Origin: Paracoccaceae bacterium
Lineage (GTDB): Bacteria > Pseudomonadota > Alphaproteobacteria > Rhodobacterales > Rhodobacteraceae
Direction of reading: 5' to 3'
NCBI GenBank assembly: GCA_016778765.1
Contig: JADHOV010000022.1
Span: forward strand, 1 to 43,676
Length of the DNA: 43,676 bases
The translations under genes were made by a program, and so were the position numbers. Below, one piece after another: positions 8,564-17,080 of the stretch; positions within the stretch are counted from its first letter, which is position 1; each line of letters opens with the position of its first letter. The notes below the pieces were generated by a model. That model was not told where the DNA came from and searched no databases. It worked only from the letters and a program-made list of their open reading frames with translations.

Positions 8564-9441
8564 TTTTTTCCTGCAGCATGCGAGGCAAAATGCCCCTGCA
8601 GCGCATGTTTGGCTTTGCGTTTTGCGGCCAAAAGCCCATGCGCCGGAGCAAATACAAAAGCAATCAGAAAAATCAACGTCTGCAAAACCACGATGATAGC
8701 GCCGGTGGCCCCATCCAAAAAGAAACTAATATAGGCTCCAAAAAAACTGGTCAGCACGCCGATGGCAACCGAGGTCACGATCAAGCGTGAAAATCTATCA
8801 CAAAGCAAATAGGCGGTTGCACCCGGCGTCACGACCAAAGCGATCACTAAAAAAGCACCGACGGTTTGCATGGCTGCCACCACCGATGCAGACAGTAAAA
8901 CGAAGAAAATAGCTTTCAAAAGGCCAGGGCGAAGCCCGATTGTGCGGGCGTGGTTTTCATCAAAAAACGTCACCATCAAATCTTTCCACTTGGCCAGCAA
9001 AACAGCCAGGGAAACCAAGCTGATAAGCGCCAATTGCAGCGTATCTTGGGGTGTTATTGCCAAGATATTGCCCATCGTAATCACTTGCACCGACACGGAT
9101 ATCGGGTTGATTGAGACGATAAACAAACCCAATCCAAAAAAAGCGGTGAAAATCAATCCGATGATCACATCTGCCTTTAAACCCGATCGCTCGGATAAAA
9201 ACAGCATGGCCCCGGCGGCCAAAGCGCCAGCAAGAAAAGCTCCAAGCGCGAATGGCAAGCCAAGAATATAGGCTCCCGCCACCCCTGGCACGACCGAGTG
9301 GGACAGCGCATCCCCAATCAACGACCAGCCTTTCAGCATCAGATAGGCTGATAAAAAAGCACAGACACCTCCCACCAGAGCAGACACCCACATCGCAGTC
9401 GCCATATAGCTATAGGTGAATGGCTGCAGCAAAAGGTCCAT
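8560..9441 (-). CDS. sitC: Manganese/iron ABC transporter permease SitC
   Basis: The 293-residue ABC-3 family permease carries the same hallmark as its partner (YLMLKGWSLIGDALSHSVVPG, with DALSHS). The start ATG at 9441-9439 shares one base with the sitB stop codon (TGATG), indicating translational coupling. The C-terminus is basic and His-containing (HALQGHFASHAAGKK), plausibly cytoplasmic. It forms the channel with SitD. Confidence 0.9.
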   Translation of the reverse strand: MDLLLQPFTYSYMATAMWVSALVGGVCAFLSAYLMLKGWSLIGDALSHSVVPGVAGAYILGLPFALGAFLAGALAAGAMLFLSERSGLKADVIIGLIFTAFFGLGLFIVSINPISVSVQVITMGNILAITPQDTLQLALISLVSLAVLLAKWKDLMVTFFDENHARTIGLRPGLLKAIFFVLLSASVVAAMQTVGAFLVIALVVTPGATAYLLCDRFSRLIVTSVAIGVLTSFFGAYISFFLDGATGAIIVVLQTLIFLIAFVFAPAHGLLAAKRKAKHALQGHFASHAAGKK

Positions 9442-10334
9442 CAGCTATTCCCATCGGTCCGCTGCGTCTTGTCGCCATATTGAACAAATGGTCGTTCATC
9501 ATCGGTAAAGATGGTGATCGCGCGGGCATCTGCATCCTCATGAAGCGCCTCACCCCCTAATGTGAAATGGCGCAAAACCCCACCAAAAGCGGCTTCAAGA
9601 TTTTCGCGGGTGAAGGTTGTTTCGGTTGGTCCATGGCTCAGCACAGTGCCCTTGACCAAAATCGTTCGGTCGCAAAATTCGGGCACCGATCCAAGGTTAT
9701 GCGTCGAAACCAACATCACGCGCCCCTCGTCTCGCAGTTCTTGCAATAACGCAATGATTTGTTCTTCTGTTTTGACGTCAACGCCTGTGAAAGGTTCATC
9801 CAGCAAAATCACTTGTCCATCCTGCGCTAAAGAGCGTGCGAGAAAAACCCGTTTGCGCTGCCCGCCCGACAACTCACCGATCTGGCGGGTTTTGAACGCC
9901 TGCATATTCACACGGCGCAAGGCCCTATCAACCGCGTCATAATCGATTTGCTTCGGGCGCCGCAAAAACCCCATATGACCATAACGCCCCATCATCACAA
10001 CATCTTCGACCAAAACCGGAAACGCCCAATCCACCTCTTCGGATTGCGGTACATAAGCAACAAGATTTTTTGCCAAAGCCTGTTTCACGCTCTGACCAAG
10101 AATTTTAATAGTGCCCCTGGCGGCGGGAACAAAACCCATAATGGCTTTAAACAAGGTTGATTTACCCGCCCCATTCACGCCTACCAATGCGGTAACCGTG
10201 CCGCGCGGAACGTCAAAGCTGGCATCCCAAAGCGCGGTGTGCCCGCTGCGATAGGTCACCGTAACATCGCGCGCCGATATCCCAATATCCGCTGGATTGT
10301 TCAGATCATTTCGTGAACTTGGTAAGTCACTCAT
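9441..10334 (-). CDS. sitB: Manganese/iron ABC transporter ATPase SitB
   Basis: The 297-residue form starts at ATG 10334 (MSDLPSS), preceded by AAGGGAC as ribosome binding site. A longer frame from 10376 lacks such a site. Motifs are Walker A (GVNGAGKST), signature (LSGGQRKR), Walker B ([12 protein letters not shown]) and switch histidine (VSTHNLG). It is the energising subunit of the SitABCD importer. About 90 bases separate it from sitA upstream. Confidence 0.92.
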   Translation of the reverse strand: MSDLPSSRNDLNNPADIGISARDVTVTYRSGHTALWDASFDVPRGTVTALVGVNGAGKSTLFKAIMGFVPAARGTIKILGQSVKQALAKNLVAYVPQSEEVDWAFPVLVEDVVMMGRYGHMGFLRRPKQIDYDAVDRALRRVNMQAFKTRQIGELSGGQRKRVFLARSLAQDGQVILLDEPFTGVDVKTEEQIIALLQELRDEGRVMLVSTHNLGSVPEFCDRTILVKGTVLSHGPTETTFTRENLEAAFGGVLRHFTLGGEALHEDADARAITIFTDDERPFVQYGDKTQRTDGNS

Positions 10335-10426
10335 GGTATTGTCCCTTGCCACATGCGCTGGCGTATTTTCTGGCAAACCAACCGCCGCGCTTTGATCTAT
10401 AGATCCGACCCCGATGGTTACATAGT

Positions 10427-11326
10427 CTAATTTGAGCCTCCCGACAGCCCTTTCACAACAGTGCTTGACGTAACCCTTAGAAGATCAAGATAGGTTGGGA
10501 CTGCGCCAGAGGCTGCGCTCAGACTATCTACGTAAAGCACCCCCCCATACGCTGCGCCTGTTTCGCGGGCCACTTGCTGGGCGGGCGCCGCGTTGACTGT
10601 GCTTTCGCAAAACACGGCTGGGATGCCGTGTTTCCTGACGCCATCAATCACCTTGCGCACTTGTTGCGGTGTGCCAACTTGATCCGCGTTCATTGGCCAT
10701 AAATATAACTCTTTCAACCCAAAATCGCGGGCAAGATAGCTAAAAGCCCCTTCGCAGGTTACCAACCATCGGCGCTGTTCGGGAATGTTTGCAAGCGCCG
10801 CACGCAACGGTTCAATGGTTCTGCGCAACTCACCTATATAAGCCTGCGCATTGGCGTTGTATATTGCCGCGTTATCAGGATCATGCTCGATAAAGGCGGC
10901 TCGAATATTGTTAATATAAATCACCGCATTGTCTAATCCCATCCAGGCATGCGGATTGGGTAAACCTGCATAGCTTCCGGATTTAATTGAAATGGGTGTG
11001 ATTCCGTCGGTCAAGGTAACTGAGGGCACCTGTTTCAAGTTTTTAAAGAACTGTTCAAACCAAAGCTCCAAATTCATCCCGTTCCACAAGATCAGATCCG
11101 CATCTGAGGCCTTTACGATATCTTGCGGTGTCGGTTGATAGCCATGAATTTCAGCACCTGGCTTGGTAATCGAGACCACATCAGCAGCCTCGCCAGCAAC
11201 ATGTGCCGCCATATCGGCAAGCACTGTAAAGGTGGTCACCACTTTCAGTCGCGCCTCTGCCATTGCGCTTGTTGCGCTCAAACAGGCAAAGAGAGCCGCC
11301 GCCAGATACAAGACGCGTGTAAGCAT
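10427..11326 (-). CDS. sitA: Manganese/iron ABC transporter binding protein SitA
   Basis: The start is ATG 11326, preceded by AAAGGA; a longer frame to 11383 would run through the promoter. The 299-residue protein has a Sec signal peptide (cleavage near AMA-EAR) and the cluster A-I metal-binding fold. The four metal ligands expected for Mn/Fe binders are present: His61 ([11 protein letters not shown]), His126 (NPHAWM), Glu192 (CEGAFSY) and Asp267 (YVDSLS). Glu in the third position, rather than the His of zinc-specific ZnuA, supports Mn/Fe. There is no His-rich loop, again unlike ZnuA. Confidence 0.93.
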   Translation of the reverse strand: MLTRVLYLAAALFACLSATSAMAEARLKVVTTFTVLADMAAHVAGEAADVVSITKPGAEIHGYQPTPQDIVKASDADLILWNGMNLELWFEQFFKNLKQVPSVTLTDGITPISIKSGSYAGLPNPHAWMGLDNAVIYINNIRAAFIEHDPDNAAIYNANAQAYIGELRRTIEPLRAALANIPEQRRWLVTCEGAFSYLARDFGLKELYLWPMNADQVGTPQQVRKVIDGVRKHGIPAVFCESTVNAAPAQQVARETGAAYGGVLYVDSLSAASGAVPTYLDLLRVTSSTVVKGLSGGSN

Positions 11327-11354
11327 GAAAGATCCTTTGCATGTCACTCGCTTC

Positions 11355-11383
11355 TGTAAATGCGAATCACTTGCAACTGTCAA
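11355..11383 (-). promoter_or_regulatory. sitA promoter with -35 and -10 boxes
   Basis: On the minus strand TTGACA (11383-11378) is a consensus -35 box. It is followed after exactly 17 bases by TTTACA (11360-11355), a fair -10 box. The start codon at 11326 lies 28 bases beyond the -10 box, leaving room for the ribosome binding site. The spacer is almost entirely filled by a Mur-type palindrome, so repressor binding would block RNA polymerase. Confidence 0.65.
11360..11376. promoter_or_regulatory. Mur-box-like palindrome 1 (in the promoter spacer)
   Basis: ATGCGAATCACTTGCAA reads as TTGCAAGTGATTCGCAT on the minus strand: an imperfect inverted repeat with TTGC and GCA ends, like the Mn-responsive Mur (Fur-family) boxes described for alphaproteobacterial sit operons. 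It occupies the spacer of the sitA promoter. Confidence 0.6.
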
Positions 11384-11389
11384 GCCTTA

Positions 11390-11406
11390 TTGCGAGTTAA
11401 TCGCAA
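11390..11406. promoter_or_regulatory. Mur-box-like palindrome 2 (upstream of -35)
   Basis: TTGCGAGTTAATCGCAA has perfect 6-base arms (TTGCGA/TCGCAA) around a 5-base centre. It matches the first site in its outer TTGC/GCAA ends. The two centres (11368 and 11398) are 30 bp apart, close to three helical turns, suggesting two dimers on one DNA face. Confidence 0.65.
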
Positions 11407-11498
11407 CAGCGCCATCATCGAATCACATGCCGCGCCAAATTGAAAATAAATGCACATGATTCATTTTTTTGTATAAAACGTTGAACGCCGACAGTTGC

Positions 11499-12374
11499 CT
11501 AAGCGCCATCCCAGCGCCGCAACAACCAATACCATTGGTCCGGATTTTCCAATATCCGTTTTGACAGGCTGTCATTGAAAGCTTGGGTCATGGTTATGCT
11601 GTCCGAATGCGGAATTTCTGCTTCAAATTCAACATCAAATTCATTGCCATCGGCAATCCGCGTTCCAAAGGCCGGGATCATTGGAATACCATATTTAATC
11701 GCCAAATTTGCTGCCGAAAGCGAGGTCAACGCATCCCTGCCCAAAAAGGGAAGACGGGCACCGTTAGGATGTTTCTCATCTAACATAATGGCGATAACGC
11801 GCCCTGCTTTCAAATGCCGCACCAAAGCCCGTGTGCCGGCGCGCCCGGTCGACACGATTGGGTTTCCAGTTGCTTGAATGCCCGCCAATAATCGCCGTTG
11901 ATAATGGCGATTGGCCTGCCGACGATAAACAGCACCAGTTTCTATACCGCGTTTTTTCAAAACCGCGCGGACCGCCTCCCACTGACCAAAATGACCCGAG
12001 ACAACAATAGCCCCCTTGCCCGCTGCAAAGGCCTTCTCCAATGTTTGCAAACCCTCGCCTGACACGTGAAATTTATGCGAAGCGGCTTGAAATTCTGTCG
12101 AGTGATAAATTTCAAACAAGGTGCGCCCCATATGAACGCCCATACGCTGACAAATATCTAACCGTTGAGCACGAGGCATATCGGGAAAAATTTTCAAAAA
12201 CTCGCGTTCAAACCAGCGCCGCGCCGGCGGGTACCAACGCAGCACCCAACCAATCGATACCCCCAAGGCCTGCGAACGCCGTGCGAAACTTCTTCCACGC
12301 GAAAACGTTATGGCCGACAATAAGGGCAGATATTTGAAGTGATGCCAGGTGGCTCTTATCGAACGAAATATCAT
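11499..12374 (-). CDS. Lysophospholipid/lipid A acyltransferase, LpxL/HtrB family
   Basis: The 291-residue protein carries the acyltransferase motif SGHFGQWE (about residues 124-131), whose His and Glu form the catalytic HX4D/E dyad. A conserved basic region follows (VYRRQANRHYQRRLL), then a later block (MLDEKHPNGARLPFLG) matching the family. Members transfer an acyl chain to a lipid A precursor or related glycolipid at the inner membrane. The exact acceptor is not readable. It sits downstream of the HAD phosphatase gene on the same strand with a 150-base gap, and after it comes the sitA control region. Confidence 0.85.
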   Translation of the reverse strand: MIFRSIRATWHHFKYLPLLSAITFSRGRSFARRSQALGVSIGWVLRWYPPARRWFEREFLKIFPDMPRAQRLDICQRMGVHMGRTLFEIYHSTEFQAASHKFHVSGEGLQTLEKAFAAGKGAIVVSGHFGQWEAVRAVLKKRGIETGAVYRRQANRHYQRRLLAGIQATGNPIVSTGRAGTRALVRHLKAGRVIAIMLDEKHPNGARLPFLGRDALTSLSAANLAIKYGIPMIPAFGTRIADGNEFDVEFEAEIPHSDSITMTQAFNDSLSKRILENPDQWYWLLRRWDGA

Positions 12375-12524
12375 CTCTTCTTTTGAAGTTTTGCTGAAGA
12401 AATTTCCAGACTAAAAATACCATCCTATCGAAAAATTCCACTTTAATATGTTTTTGGGGCCTGATCTCAAATATGAAATGCTTGGACGCTTAAAATTAAA
12501 TGAACAATTAATCGCCAGAGCGGG

Positions 12525-13358
12525 TTATTGCAGCTGTTCAATAGAATAGGTTGGCGGCTGGCAGGTTCGGTCCTTTAACAGGGTTTTTAGAACGATATCG
12601 TGATCGGCGTTGGAAAACGCACTGGCATAAAGCCCCTTCTGAATCAAAACGCTGTCCCATCCAACTGCCTGCGCACCGGCAATATCATGATCTAAACTGT
12701 CTCCAACCATCAAAAACCGCTGCGCCTTAAGAGAGGCCGATAAAGCCTGAAAAACTGGCCGATGCGGTTTTCCATAATAAATCACCCGCCCAGATCTTTG
12801 CGAATAGGCCCGCGCCAGCGCGCCGGCCGAGATTACCAAACCATCTGCGCGCGGGGAATGTTGATCTGGGTTCGAACAATAAATCGGCAAATCTGCGGCG
12901 AAAGCTTGATCCAAAACCGGCTGCCAATCTGCCAGCTTGGCCGCGTCTGGCAAGCCCATCAACAGCACCGCCTGCGCATTGTGCAACTCTGTCATTTCAA
13001 TACTCAACCCTTCCGCCCAGGCCAATGCATCACCCTGCGCTCTTTCAATCGCAAAAAATTTACTCTGCGCGATTTTGCCCTGATCAATATCATGCCATAA
13101 AGCTTCGCCGCTGGTCATAATTTGATTGAACAGCCCATTTGAAAACCCCATATCGGCGATCCTCTTGGCATTTGGCGCGGCGCGTTTGCCTGAATTTGAA
13201 AGAACGGATAAAGAATGCCCAGCCTCGGCGAGACCAACCAGACAGTCAATCGCGCCCGCGTATGCACAACTGCCATCATGGAGAACCCCCCATTGATCAA
13301 AAATAATGGCGTCATATTTTTGCGCGATTTTCGCTAAACTGTTGATGCATTGGGTCAT
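12525..13358 (-). CDS. HAD superfamily class IIA hydrolase (TIGR01459-like)
   Basis: The start at ATG 13358 (MTQCINSLAK) is preferred over a longer frame reaching 13397; it gives 277 residues. HAD motif I is IIFDQWGVLHDG: the nucleophile Asp is present, while the usual second Asp is replaced by Trp, as is typical of the alphaproteobacterial TIGR01459 group. Motif II is VLSNSGKR, and motif IV is MVGDSLDHDIAGAQAVG. Phosphatases of this class act on small sugar or nucleotide phosphates; the substrate is unknown. Confidence 0.85.
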   Translation of the reverse strand: MTQCINSLAKIAQKYDAIIFDQWGVLHDGSCAYAGAIDCLVGLAEAGHSLSVLSNSGKRAAPNAKRIADMGFSNGLFNQIMTSGEALWHDIDQGKIAQSKFFAIERAQGDALAWAEGLSIEMTELHNAQAVLLMGLPDAAKLADWQPVLDQAFAADLPIYCSNPDQHSPRADGLVISAGALARAYSQRSGRVIYYGKPHRPVFQALSASLKAQRFLMVGDSLDHDIAGAQAVGWDSVLIQKGLYASAFSNADHDIVLKTLLKDRTCQPPTYSIEQLQ

Positions 13359-13895
13359 AACATAGATAATCCGTCGGTTTGGGCCATATTTTAACACTCA
13401 ATATAGGCTCTATCACGGCATCGCAAATTAATGGGAATAACGGAAAAGCTGAATAATTGGATTTGGCAGAGACCCCCTAAGCCCCATCGGGGGTTTGGCG
13501 ATACCTTCTTTAGATCAAAGAAAAGACAGATTAGGCCGGACCATCTAGGCGCTAGGGCTAGGGCGGAAATTATGTCAGCTCTGGCGAGTGGATTGGATAT
13601 GTTTGTCACCCATTTATCTACGTGGACGCGAATAAAGGCGGCCTCATAAAACCTCCGCCACGCAAGAGAATATTTTGTTTTGGGGTGATGAGACCGCGCA
13701 TGCTTTATCGCTTTTATTTCAAAATCCCTGCAACGCGGCGCTGAATGCAAACCGCATAGATCTGGCGATCACCCAATCCCTTAAGGCCGCTTGCAACATC
13801 AAAAATAAGCTGCATACTCGTCTCGTTCGCAAACCATTTGGGATCAGTGTTGCAAATGCTCTGTCAATCCCGCTGCAGTTAATGATGGAAATTTT
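13359..13895. other. Long intergenic region, no supported gene
   Basis: About 540 bases between a leftward and a rightward gene. Short open frames on both strands (leftward 13391-13750, rightward 13431-13649 and 13675-13899) have no ribosome binding sites and no recognisable domain. A G/C-tract inverted repeat is present at 13472-13493 (CCCCC, then GGGGG, with a nested CCCC-ATC-GGGG). The stretch could hold a small RNA or a decayed gene, but I cannot identify one. Confidence 0.4.
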
Positions 13896-14291
13896 ATGAA
13901 ACGACTGATTTGTGGGGTGATTGCAAGTTGCCTCTTAGCGTCCGGCGCACTCGCTCAAACCCGCTACTTTTTATTCCCAAGCGAGGTACCCGCCTTCACC
14001 GCACAATACGCCCGTATGGTAAATGTTTTTGGAATCGCCCATTCCGTTCAAACCAGTGATGCGTATGGTATTCAATTTTCGCTTTCCGACAAAAGTGACT
14101 CAATTGACATTGTCTTTCCGGGACCATTACCAGAGGCGTTCGAAATGGGCAGCCCGGTTGTTGTTCAGGGCGAATTTGATGGTGAGCGTTTTAAGGCCAC
14201 CACCATATTAGCACAATTTTCCAGCGAATATTTCCCCATAGCTGCGCTGGATGAATTGCGATCGTACGGCGTATTAATTGATAAGGACTGA
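13896..14291 (+). CDS. Secreted CcmE-like OB-fold protein lacking the heme-binding histidine
   Basis: The 131-residue protein has a signal peptide (residues 1-20, cleavage at ALA-QTR). Its core matches the periplasmic heme chaperone CcmE: a polar beta-strand region, then FPGPLPEAFEMGSPVVVQGEF (described in parts: G-x-LP-x-x-F-x-x-G and VVVQG), then F-K-A-T-x-x-LA. In CcmE this is followed by the heme-attaching HDENY motif. Here the equivalent residues are FSSEY, so Phe108 replaces the histidine while Tyr112 is kept. The N-terminal membrane anchor is replaced by a cleavable signal. No other ccm gene is nearby, so a role in cytochrome c maturation is not implied. Confidence 0.65.
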   Translation: MKRLICGVIASCLLASGALAQTRYFLFPSEVPAFTAQYARMVNVFGIAHSVQTSDAYGIQFSLSDKSDSIDIVFPGPLPEAFEMGSPVVVQGEFDGERFKATTILAQFSSEYFPIAALDELRSYGVLIDKD

Positions 14292-14362
14292 GCCTGTCTA
14301 AATTGCGCCTGTCACGTTATGTTGCGGCCCAAAACTATGCTGGGCTGCCAGTATAGACAGGC
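14292..14362 (+). terminator. Nested inverted repeats, probable terminator/3' structure
   Basis: GCCTGTCTA (14292-14300) is exactly complementary to TAGACAGGC (14354-14362). Between them GCGGCCC and GGGCTGC (about 14325-14347) form an inner hairpin. The outer stem is followed by ATCATATATTTTT. The structure begins directly after the CcmE-like stop codon, so it probably ends that transcript. It could also serve the convergent IclR gene. Confidence 0.5.
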
Positions 14363-14460
14363 ATCATATATTTTTCCAGATTATCAAATAAGCGCCTGAC
14401 CCGGCGCCGTATAGCCGGCTCAGCTGAAAAACAATCCGCCCTGCTTCGCCAAAACGCAAC

Positions 14461-15222
14461 CTACGCGAAAAGGCTTTCGCTAATGCGCCGCGCAGCGGAT
14501 TGGAGCAGGTCTTTGCTCTTGATAGCATCGGGAATATTCACGCGCTGCGTTGGACCATGAAAGGCAAGCGCCGCAATATAGCGATTTTTCGGATCCGTGA
14601 CAGGCACCGCAATCGCAACCATATCATCCATAAATTCTTCTTGATCGAGCGCGTAGCCATTCTTTCGGACCTGAGCAATCTCAGCTAAAAGAGTTGCTGT
14701 CGAAACATGGGTATTTTGGGTCATCGCTTGCAAATGCAGCGTCGCTAAAAAGCTTTTCAGTTTGGCCATCGGAAGGCTCGCCAAAAATGTCTTACCACTG
14801 GCAGTACAATGAAAGGGCACGCGCGAGCCGATTGGCAATTGGATCCGAAACGCCCAGCGGGTTTCGACGCGATCCAAATAATCCATACCGGTTTCACGCG
14901 GCACCGCGAAATTCACAGTTTCCCCAACCTCTTGCGCAACATCCAATAATATTTGCCGCCGCATGATGTGATCGCGCGAATTATAAAGCAACCCCGCGCC
15001 AATTTCGCGCAAACGGCGCGCAACTTGATATTTTTTACTGTTGCTAGGACGGGTGATAAACCCAAACTCTTCCAGCGTGGCGCATAAGCGATGTACGGTC
15101 TGTTTGGGAAGGTTCAACACAGTATTGATCTCGGTCGCCGTCATAGGGCGATCACTTTTGCCCAGCACTTCAAGGATCAATAAAGTGCGCAAATTGCTTG
15201 GAGTTTCTGTCGGGCTCTGCAT
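14461..15222 (-). CDS. IclR family transcriptional regulator
   Basis: The 253-residue protein has an N-terminal winged helix-turn-helix (residues about 10-70, MTATEINTVLNLPKQTVHRL) and a C-terminal IclR effector domain (about 85-250), with ASGKTFLASLP and GYALDQEEFMDDMVAIAVPV as family hallmarks. It is divergent from the GMC oxidoreductase gene and probably controls the GMC/TRAP/DUF475/HpsN array. IclR proteins of this type usually sense small organic acids or aromatics; the effector here is unknown. Confidence 0.92.
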   Translation of the reverse strand: MQSPTETPSNLRTLLILEVLGKSDRPMTATEINTVLNLPKQTVHRLCATLEEFGFITRPSNSKKYQVARRLREIGAGLLYNSRDHIMRRQILLDVAQEVGETVNFAVPRETGMDYLDRVETRWAFRIQLPIGSRVPFHCTASGKTFLASLPMAKLKSFLATLHLQAMTQNTHVSTATLLAEIAQVRKNGYALDQEEFMDDMVAIAVPVTDPKNRYIAALAFHGPTQRVNIPDAIKSKDLLQSAARRISESLFA

Positions 15223-15266
15223 GAGGGCTCAAACCGGTTTTCTTCAAGAAAGTGATTTACATATGT

Positions 15267-15305
15267 CTCGAATCATAGTTACCATAAATTTTGTATAAAT
15301 TCGAG
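15267..15305. promoter_or_regulatory. Candidate IclR-type operator in the divergent gap
   Basis: CTCGAAT (15267-15273) and ATTCGAG (15299-15305) are exact inverted copies with a 25-base AT-rich spacer. They lie between the IclR start (15222) and the GMC start (15340). The position suits a shared regulatory site, but the arms are short and the family consensus is loose. Confidence 0.35.
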
Positions 15306-15339
15306 AATAAAAGTCTCATTATTTGATATTTAGGGTAAT

Positions 15340-16938
15340 ATGAGGTTCGATTACGTCATTGTTGGTGCGGGTTCCGCAGGATGCGCCCTTGCAAATCGCC
15401 TATCAGAAGATGGGCGGTATAAGGTTGCGTTGATCGAAGCTGGGCCGCGCGATACCAGCCCTTGGATCCATATTCCGGTTGGCTATTTTCGAACCATGGG
15501 CAATCCCAAAATGGATTGGTGTTACGAAACCCAGAAAGATGTTGGGATCGCCAATCGCTCGATCCCCTGGCCGCGTGGACGGGTCCTTGGCGGCTCCAGT
15601 TCGATTAACGGCCTTCTCTACGTGCGCGGCCAAGCACAAGATTATGATGGCTGGGCGCAGATGGGTTGCACGGGCTGGAGCTGGAGCGATGTTCTTCCCT
15701 ATTTCATACGGTCCGAAACCTGGGAAGGCACGGATCAAACCGGGCTGCGCGGAAAATCAGGGCCGCTTTCGGTTCAAAACTCAAGATTAACACGAGATGT
15801 GGTTGATAAATGGGTCGATGCCGCGGTGGACGCCGGATATAAGCGTAATCCCGATTATAACGGCGCCGATCAGGAAGGCGTTGGATATTTTCAGCTGACC
15901 ATGAAAGGGGGTCGGCGTTGTTCTTCCGCTGCAGCTTATTTGACCCCCGCGCGTACGCGCAAAAACTTGAGCATTATCACCGATGCGCAGGTCGAAAAAG
16001 TGGTGATCGCTAAAGGGCGTGCCATTGGTGTACAAATTCGCCGACATCAGCGGGTTGAAACGATTTCGGCAAGCGCCGAGGTGATCCTTAGTGCCGGGGC
16101 CATCGGCTCGCCGCAGCTTCTCATGCTCTCTGGCATTGGCGCCGGAAGCGAACTTAGCGCGCATGGCATAGAGGTTTTATCAGATCTTCCTGGCGTAGGT
16201 AAAAACCTACAGGATCATCTGCAGGCCCGTCCGGTTTTCAAAACCACGCTCAGCACCGTGAATACCGAAATCAACAGCTACTTAAAAAAAGGCTTGATTG
16301 CGGCCAAATACGCGTTCACGCAGCGCGGCCCAATGACGATGGCCGCCAGCCTTGGAACCGGCTTCCTAAAAACCGAAGCGCATTTAGAAACGCCAGATAT
16401 CCAATTTCATATTCAGCCCTGGAGTGCATTAAAACCCTCGGATGGGCCGCATAAATTCTCGGCCTTCACCGCTTCCGTTTTGCAACTGCGCCCCGAAAGC
16501 GCTGGGCATTTAACGCTGAGCTCGGCCAATATCGACGATCACCCAGAAATTCATCCAAATTATCTGTCCACGGACACAGATTGCCGCACTATCGTGAAAG
16601 GCATTCAAATCGCACGCCGCATCGCGCAGTCAGAACCGCTAAAATCTCATATCACGGAAGAATATGCCCCCGGGGTCGGGGTCGCCCTAGAGGATGAGGT
16701 GGCCACGCTGGATTGGGCGCGTCAAACATCCGTGACGATTTACCATCCAACCGGCACCTGCAAAATGGGCATCGACCCGATGGCGGTTGTGGATCCGTCG
16801 CTAAAAGTAAAGGGCATTCGCGGCTTGCGCGTTGCTGATGCCTCAATCATGCCGCGCATAGTCAGCGGCAACACGAATGCACCTGCGATCATGATCGGCG
16901 AAAAAGCCAGTCAGCTGGTGTTGGAGGATGCATCATGA
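15340..16938 (+). CDS. GMC family oxidoreductase (choline/alcohol dehydrogenase-like)
   Basis: The 532-residue flavoprotein begins MRFDYVIVGAGSAGCALANR, with the FAD-binding GxGxxG at residues 9-14. Other GMC blocks are present: GRVLGGSSSINGLLYVRG, the second signature GAIGSPQLLMLSGIG, and the C-terminal active-site region YHPTGTCKMG with NTNAPAIMIGEKAS, giving the catalytic His/Asn pair. It oxidises a primary or secondary alcohol using FAD. Being the first gene divergent from IclR and just upstream of the TRAP carrier, it probably acts on the imported compound or an intermediate. The substrate is not readable from sequence. Confidence 0.93.
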   Translation: MRFDYVIVGAGSAGCALANRLSEDGRYKVALIEAGPRDTSPWIHIPVGYFRTMGNPKMDWCYETQKDVGIANRSIPWPRGRVLGGSSSINGLLYVRGQAQDYDGWAQMGCTGWSWSDVLPYFIRSETWEGTDQTGLRGKSGPLSVQNSRLTRDVVDKWVDAAVDAGYKRNPDYNGADQEGVGYFQLTMKGGRRCSSAAAYLTPARTRKNLSIITDAQVEKVVIAKGRAIGVQIRRHQRVETISASAEVILSAGAIGSPQLLMLSGIGAGSELSAHGIEVLSDLPGVGKNLQDHLQARPVFKTTLSTVNTEINSYLKKGLIAAKYAFTQRGPMTMAASLGTGFLKTEAHLETPDIQFHIQPWSALKPSDGPHKFSAFTASVLQLRPESAGHLTLSSANIDDHPEIHPNYLSTDTDCRTIVKGIQIARRIAQSEPLKSHITEEYAPGVGVALEDEVATLDWARQTSVTIYHPTGTCKMGIDPMAVVDPSLKVKGIRGLRVADASIMPRIVSGNTNAPAIMIGEKASQLVLEDAS

Positions 16939-17080
16939 CTTTTGCAACCCCGCTTCATAAAGTGGATATCATGGTCAATCATGAATAAAACCCACTTTCA
17001 TTTTCTGTCAGGACAATCCCCTCGGCCATGGCAGCGATCAATAACGATATGAGGGAAACATCATCAAGGGAGGAAAATTG

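Noticed and set aside
8159-8734. 191-codon frame antisense to sitD/sitC
   Set aside because: Its translation is His/Gln/Pro-rich and mirrors the codons of the well-supported permease genes on the other strand.
16935-16988. 17-codon frame overlapping the GMC stop codon (ATGA)
   Set aside because: Too short, no hydrophobic or structural feature; overlap can arise by chance at a TGA stop.
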